From Klebsormidium nitens (lineage: Eukaryota; Streptophyta; Klebsormidiophyceae; Klebsormidiales; Klebsormidiaceae): 63,405 bases of DNA. The notes under the pieces were generated by a model. It worked only from the letters and a program-made list of their open reading frames with translations. It was not told the origin of the DNA and searched no databases. Location of the stretch: the NCBI GenBank assembly GCA_000708835.1, contig DF237475.1, positions 1-63,405 on the forward strand, written 5' to 3'. A program made the position numbers and the translations under genes. Position 1 is the stretch's first letter, and each line of letters opens with the position of its first letter. Positions 57,939 through 63,405 of the stretch are shown one piece after another.

Positions 57939-58685
57939 ATGTCGGTCAACGTCAGGAAGCCGCAGCAGCCAGGAAGGGGGCCAGTACGCAGCTGTAGCTT
58001 TATGCACGTGGCTGTAGGAAGAAGGTTTTTACGACTGTGTTTAGCAGCGATACAGGCGAAGACAGGTGTGCCTGAGCACATGATTGGCGATGATGTCGGA
58101 GAAGCAGACATCCCTGGCGTTCAGATGCGCGGCCGTACGATCACCAAAAAACCAGACTGTGTGCTCCATGTTAATCGCTACCTGCGACAGAATTTCCCAA
58201 AGCCTGTCCATCAAATGGACAATGATGACCTGTTGGAGGTCTTAGAGAGCGGGCCGACCGTCTTCATCTCAGAAACAGCACTCCATAACGAACCTAATAT
58301 TGACTATGTGAAAGAGGAGGCGGAGGCCACTGAAGCTGTGTTTGATCAACCAACAGTAAACATTCTGGCAGCTGGCAAGGTTTACGTCAGCAAAGGGTAT
58401 AAGAGGGTGACAAAACACATGTTCGCTGTCAAAGTACGCAGGGCCGTGATGCAACGGAGCTGGCTTAGTTGGCAGCAGTGGGACCTGCAGCAGTGCAACG
58501 CACGCGGAACGCCTGGTTACCGGTTCGACTTCATCACAGAGCAACTTGTTGGCAACACAGAGCTACATCCTGGTTTGAGCAACCATCTGCAGGACAATTT
58601 GTCTGTCGATGTATGGTCTTTAAAGCTCCACTGCGAAGGAAGGGCCAAGAGGGAAAGAGATCATCCGTGGAAAAAGCCTTACTAG
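57939..58685 (+). CDS. Hypothetical single-exon ORF, 248 aa
   Basis: An uninterrupted ATG-to-stop frame that is the longest outside the recognised genes. The product is basic (start SVNVRKPQQPGRGPVRS; end RAKRERDHPWKKPY) with a mixed-charge middle (MDNDDLLEVLESGPTVFIS, YVKEEAEATEAVFDQP) and a tryptophan-rich piece RSWLSWQQWDLQQ. I do not recognise a family. It has no signal peptide or membrane segment. It could be an intronless lineage-specific gene, or a fragment of a mobile element given the repeats to its right. The lack of introns is unlike its neighbours. Confidence 0.45.
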   Translation: MSVNVRKPQQPGRGPVRSCSFMHVAVGRRFLRLCLAAIQAKTGVPEHMIGDDVGEADIPGVQMRGRTITKKPDCVLHVNRYLRQNFPKPVHQMDNDDLLEVLESGPTVFISETALHNEPNIDYVKEEAEATEAVFDQPTVNILAAGKVYVSKGYKRVTKHMFAVKVRRAVMQRSWLSWQQWDLQQCNARGTPGYRFDFITEQLVGNTELHPGLSNHLQDNLSVDVWSLKLHCEGRAKRERDHPWKKPY

Positions 58686-60760
58686 CACTACGGCTCGCAT
58701 CCTAGTATATATGTTGAGAAGCAACTGCGTTGACGGACACGTAACATATTCACTCATACACGCAGCACCGGTTTCCTCAGCGTTTCCAGAGCAGCAGCTG
58801 ACGATTAGCCACAATCAGGCGTTACATCGGACGACATTAAATCTGTGAGGAAGTTTCAAAAGCTACCCATTCGGTCCATTCGTGTATTCAAATGGTAGAT
58901 GCCGGTGGATGTGTGTAACCAAAGCTGATTGTCATACTGCTTTTGTCGCATTGAAACAGCGCTATCATGGCTTGTACAGTGCGCATAAAGGGTGTATACT
59001 TTGCTACGTGCATAGATCGTAGACATGATCTGCATATTCAAACATTCGAAAGCGTCCTGGACGGCTAGCTAGACGTATACAAAGATGGCGTTCAAGAACA
59101 GTGTCCTGGCATGTTTCGCGAGGAGCAGAGGTTGAGTCGAATTTGACACAACACGTTCCTTTGGCGCAAACCCAAAAAACTGTCATTGTCTCGGGACTGG
59201 AACTTGAATTGGGAGGCACAATTGCCTTCACGCACTTACAACGATGATTAATTCTTCCAGTCAGGCCAAGCTAGCTTGACACCAACAGACAAAATGCAAC
59301 CGGAAATCCCTGCATTGCCAAGCTCGCGGCTTGTGATGTATGAAGAGCTTGGAAAGCCTCATCGGTTGCATGGCAATTTTCAGGCTCATGTGGCAAGCGA
59401 CAGTGACAGAAGAAATGATGCAGCTCTTTATCTCTTGTCAAACCTTGACCGGCAAAAGTCGAAGTGACTCATATTTCTTCCAAACTCACTCGTCCGTAAA
59501 GTCTGGTACTATGTACACAGTCCTTAGGGTGCTGTCTAGCTCAACGGCAACCTAGACGTCTTTCGTACGACCTCTTGACATGTACTCTTCCCAGTTTAGC
59601 TGTTTGCATCCAAAGCGATAAGGACATCACAGATCAGATCCGTTAATTGAGATCATTTGGACTTTTTGGGTACCTCACAAAGGCAAGTTGTCGAGATTCG
59701 ACGGAAGAGGCGCCCGGCGCGCGGCGGCGCGCCCAGCGGCGGCCGAAGCAGTGCGCAGAACTTCTCAGGAACTTCCAGGCTATCCTTAGGCGCCTGTATT
59801 GCCTTGTCAGTGTAGCACGGCCGTTTAATTTGTGAAGGACACCATATTAAAAGCGCGCGCATGCGAAACTGTAGACTGGAAGCGGACACCCACTTGGAGC
59901 AATTGCAATATCATTCGCCACATATACCGAGCATATACCTGACCAAAAACACGTACTGACGTCCGTTTAAGCCACGATCTCAACGATCGTTTGCAAGGCT
60001 TTGAAGCAACTTCGGAGAACGGGTTGAAATCAAGACGGAAATGATTAAGATGCAGGAGCTGTCAAGTGCTTCGCGAGAGGAACGAACAACTTCCACCTTC
60101 TCAATCTATTATTATCTGCGTTCTTGCAATTTGTCCATTCATTGGCAAGGATGCACACCTCCATTTTGGTGGCGCCTGATACAACTTGAAGCGATTGCAT
60201 CAACGCCTTTACTTACCTCCGAGCTTAGCCTGAGGCAATTCGGTTGATTCTTCAGGAGAGCCGCATCACCGCGCATCATATCATGCAACCCGCCTTTCTT
60301 CGCTGCCTCAGTATGGATTCCTGATCGACGTACAGGCAAACGCAGTTGATCCCGTGTCCTTGCAGGTTATGGGTTTATGGTATGAAAAACCCAGATGTGT
60401 ACGTTTATACGTTGCACCGAGATAGACCTGTGACACTGCATGAAAATATGCAAATGAGTGGTACGACATCCTACAAAGTACGGATCAAAGAAGTGCCAAA
60501 TGCATCTGCAAATGCTGTGTGCATTAGCAATTGAGCCCCAGATCTGATCGCCGCCTGTAGGCGGCCAGATCATAGATGTGCTGGATGCCCGCTAGATGAC
60601 AATCAGTGCACAGTATTGGCATACAACTCAGGCTCCCTAGCAATTGAGATCATTGCCGGTCGAGTCGGGGCCGAGTCACAATAGATTGGAGCAGACTGGA
60701 GACCTGAAGTTACTGACACTATCACAGACTGACAAGTGCTATCACAGTCATGAAACTCAA
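58686..60760. other. Gene-free stretch right of the orphan ORF
   Basis: Mixed AT-rich sequence. It contains a small imperfect hairpin at about 60540-60576 (GATCGCCGCC TGTA GGCGGCCAGATC) and a short GC-rich patch near 59705-59750. ORFs here are short and motif-free. Confidence 0.45.
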
Positions 60761-60932
60761 GAAGAATAATAGTAAGCCCAGATATAGTAAGGTTAAACCG
60801 CACTGTGACGGGTAGGGTTAGTATGGTAGTTAGGGTGGGTACGGGTGCGGAGCGGGTATTTTATTTAAGGTTAGGGGTTTCAGTGTTAGTCGGAGCTTAT
60901 TATTATCTCATGGCTTACTATTATCTTTCTCC
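60761..60932. mobile_element. MITE-like element, copy B
   Basis: About 172 bp. Left end GAAGAATAATAGTAAGCC (60761-60778) is the inverted match of the right end GGCTTACTATTATCTTTC (60912-60929), with one difference. The core from AACCGCACTGTGACGGGTAG resembles copy A in GAD intron 1 (6268 onward). The phrase ATCACAGACTG occurs on both sides (60721 and 60942), possibly part of a larger duplication. No ORF. Confidence 0.75.
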
Positions 60933-61027
60933 GGAGTTATATCACAGACTGGCAGTGTCGTCTTGAATGGTATGGGACATTCAGATAAGTGACATTAGCC
61001 TGGGAAGGTCATTTGAAGCCTGTGGTA

Positions 61028-61545
61028 CCCCCCCTATTTTTTTAATGAGGGGGGGGAGCATAGGGCCCCGAGCCGCGCTCGGGGCCCCTATGGGGGGGGG
61101 ACACACCCACACTTTCCTCACGGGCGTGCTTGATATGGGGGCACCTTTAACGAGCTTAGCCTTTTAGGTAGCTCAAGGGGGGGGAGCATGGAGCCCGGTC
61201 CCCATTTACATGTGATTCTAGGCTAAATCAAGCTCCAAATGGCGTATATGAACTAATATTCGTCAAAAACTCCTTGCAAAATGCCCCTTACGATCGAAAA
61301 TTTTGAACGCAGATTAGCAAGGAAAACGGTTTCATTCGCGCCCGCATAAGCGACTTCTCTATCCAATTTTGGCTTCTCCCAAATACAGATCTACAGATAT
61401 GGGGGGGGTACCCGGGGCCTTGATCCGGGAAAAATACATGGGAGGGGGGCCCGACCCTCCGATTCCACTTGGGCCGTGGGTATGGGGGGGGGACCCAGCG
61501 CTACCGACAAAAACCCTCTACAAATAATTAGGGGGGGTACCACTT
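61028..61545. repeat. Cluster of poly-G tracts with a hairpin
   Basis: Runs of seven to ten G recur near 61049, 61094, 61179, 61400, 61485 and 61530, several followed by AGCAT or TACC. At 61058-61091, CATAGGGCCCCGAGC and GCTCGGGGCCCCTATG form a near-perfect hairpin. The tracts could form G-quadruplexes. No gene. Confidence 0.7.
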
Positions 61546-62254
61546 CAAAGTGACCTTCCGCTAATACAAAGAGAACGACGCTTCCGCGCATTCTGATCAC
61601 CAGCGGTCCAGCCATGTGGCATGCAGAACCTCAGATGGGTAGCCGAATCTCGATTTTGGCCGGTCTGATAGCGCATTGGCTCTGTCTTTTTGGGCTGTCC
61701 GGAAACGCGGGACGGTCATCAGACGGTTCAGGAAAAACGTTGGTCCAATTTTGCAAGTCATGCTGACGCAATCAGAATCATGGCTGCCAAGCTCCTTTTT
61801 GGACCTAGGCTAACATTAGCAGCGGCGCATCTCAAAGTATTGAAGATACGAATGATACACATGAATACAGCTTCTCAACATGTAGTGTATTCAAAATGTT
61901 GAAGCTGTGGACACTTTCATGAGCTTCTGAGATGGTCATTTACCCCTTCTGCCCAGGCTGCAAAGCGTATCGTATGGTTTTCGGAAGCACAAAAGCACTC
62001 TTGTCTGCCCTTGCAGGCAACGACTTGCAGGCTGTACTTCGACCAGAATGGACCTTGGTGGGACCTTGCTTGTCATTTTTCAGCTGGAACATGCGAAACG
62101 AACAAGATGATTGCAAGGAAAGAAGAGCATTGAGCTGCATTGTGGTGCCGCGGCCTGAGGTGCCATGGCTTCGGCCCTGGCAATCAGCTCACTAGCGCGA
62201 CTCTCCAGCTGTGTCCACAACAACTTGCCTATCCTGGGCCCGGAGGTTGCCAGA

Positions 62255-62495
62255 GTCGCCCGCGACGTTGCGCGACTTTCCGCGATTCTGCGCGACTTTG
62301 CGCGATCGCTCCGCGGGCCGCTCCGCGACTTTGTTCCGCGAACTTCGCGACCTTCACCGCAACTTTATAACTTTTTGGAAAACATGTTTTGAGCGGCAAG
62401 TTTTGTGTTTGGATGCTTGCAATGCTTCGCGACGTTCCGCGACGTTCCGCGACTTTCCGCGACTTTCGTCCGCGACTTTCCCCGCGACCTTGCGA
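62255..62495 (+). repeat. Degenerate CGCGACTTT simple repeat
   Basis: Two blocks (62260-62350 and 62428-62490) contain many variants of TTCCGCGACTTT / GCGCGACTTTGC about every 10-12 nt. The intervening 75 nt are unrelated. The ORFs over it (rich in RDFARS-like repeats) are by-products of the repeat. Confidence 0.75.
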
Positions 62496-63130
62496 CCTCC
62501 GGGTCCAGGATATCACAACCAAGTCAGTGGCATGCAGTCCATTCACGGTCTGATTCATTGGATTAGGCCCCTTCTTCTCCGATTTGACAGCCGAATCGAG
62601 CGGTTCAAAGATTGGTTTATTCGATCGGACGGTTCCGCTATCATATTTGCGGATCCCTCAGGCAAACAAAGATTCGGCAACCCACCGGCCTATAGCTATA
62701 TAGCTGCCTGCACTGTTTGAGCCCGCGGCCGCGCGCCGTGGAGCCGAACAGGGTTTACGGCTGGTTTACGACCGCGCGTGGTAGACCCGCACCGTGACGC
62801 TGAAAGCGAGTTACCACGTGAGAAGGAGGGTTTGCGCGACCCGACTTGACGGTCTCGTCCCGACGTCCCCGTCTCGTCGGGTACAATTGGCATTTAAGGT
62901 GGTAAGACGGTATTCAACAGTGGAGCAATTTCAAAACCCTATATCTTGATGTAGACATCATGGATTTGCATTCCGTTTTTTCGAGGTGGTTGAGGGCATT
63001 GAGAAGCATGTTTGAAGGCCCCTCGAGCAATGATATAGCATGCGAGAGGAGAACGAAGCACATGAGAAGTTGGCAAAATGCGCAGTTTTTGCTGCAGACC
63101 CCCCTCTCAAAACGGCTTTTTAGGAGCAAA

Positions 63131-63405
63131 TCTAAAAGATAGAATGTGCTCGGAAGGGAGGCTTTTATCATGGGGGGATGCTGGGATGTCATCGTTTTTT
63201 TGGTAGCTCGATCAAACTAGCGGTGTACCAAATACCACCATGATTTTCCGAAAAACCCTGTTTCTGCGCAGTTTTCATGGAATTTGGAAAAAACATGGTG
63301 GTATTTGGTACACCGCTAGTTTGATCGAGCTACCAAAAAAACGGTGACATCCGAGCATCCCCCCATGATGAAAGCCTCCCTTCCGAGCACATTCTATCTT
63401 TTAGA
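63131..63405. mobile_element. Nearly perfect long inverted repeat at right edge
   Basis: Arms 63131-63243 and 63294-63405 start TCTAAAAGATAGAATGTGCT and end with its reverse complement, and differ at only about three positions; two of those would be G-U pairs in RNA. The centre is about 50 nt. No coding capacity. The high arm identity points to a young foldback or MITE insertion, or an RNA hairpin gene. The element reaches the window end and may continue beyond it. Confidence 0.88.

Noticed and set aside
62211-62720. 169-codon plus ORF
   Set aside because: Its first half is the translation of the CGCGACTTT simple repeat and there is no conserved motif.
1-63405. tRNA, rRNA or CRISPR features
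   Set aside because: I scanned by eye for GGTTCGANTCC-type T-arms and regular spacer arrays and found none that could be supported.
1-63405. Bacterial or phage origin
   Set aside because: Introns interrupt conserved domains throughout, and dynein, MYND and WWE genes are eukaryotic.

Overview
The window is nuclear DNA from a eukaryote, most likely a green alga and probably a streptophyte alga such as Klebsormidium. The species is inference. Genes are split by many short introns with GTGAG-type donors and pyrimidine-rich acceptors. Exons are GC-rich and introns and spacers are AT-richer. There is a plant-type glutamate decarboxylase, a TPR protein close to a plant co-chaperone type, an algal-looking MYND finger, and a full-length dynein heavy chain, a class absent from flowering plants. 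I rebuilt exon chains by hand; apart from the TPR last exon and the RING exon 5/6 join noted in their entries, every multi-exon call below keeps its reading frame across its proposed junctions.

Layout. A TPR protein gene (210-3064, minus) lies head to head with a 10-exon glutamate decarboxylase gene (3840-12024, plus). The GAD introns hold several tandem duplications, some of which copied exon edges, and one small inverted-repeat element. A RING-finger gene (13477-20242, minus) faces the GAD tail; its large intron holds a 290-bp hairpin element and a short stray copy of the start of the last GAD exon. A small WWE-domain gene (minus) sits near 23 kb. A five-pass membrane protein of prominin/tweety-like topology occupies 25127-30883 (plus). 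A MYND-finger gene (32362-34331, minus) is head to head with a 22-exon dynein heavy chain gene (35191-56321, plus) that encodes about 4313 residues. The last 7 kb carry one orphan ORF and are otherwise repeat-rich: a second copy of the element found in the GAD intron, poly-G tracts with a hairpin, a CGCGACTTT-type simple repeat, and a young, nearly perfect 275-bp inverted repeat at the right edge.

The most striking item is the dynein heavy chain. Tail, linker, six-module AAA region, stalk with microtubule-binding domain, and C-terminal domain are all present. However, the main ATPase site (AAA1) has lost the Walker A lysine and the Walker B acid, AAA3 lacks the segment that should carry Walker B and sensor 1, and AAA4 lacks a Walker B acid. 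Only AAA2 keeps a complete-looking site. The gene is intact, so this looks like a maintained non-motor or regulatory dynein-like protein, comparable in concept with the DNHD1 class of animals. The second notable item is the repeated copying of exon edges inside the GAD introns.
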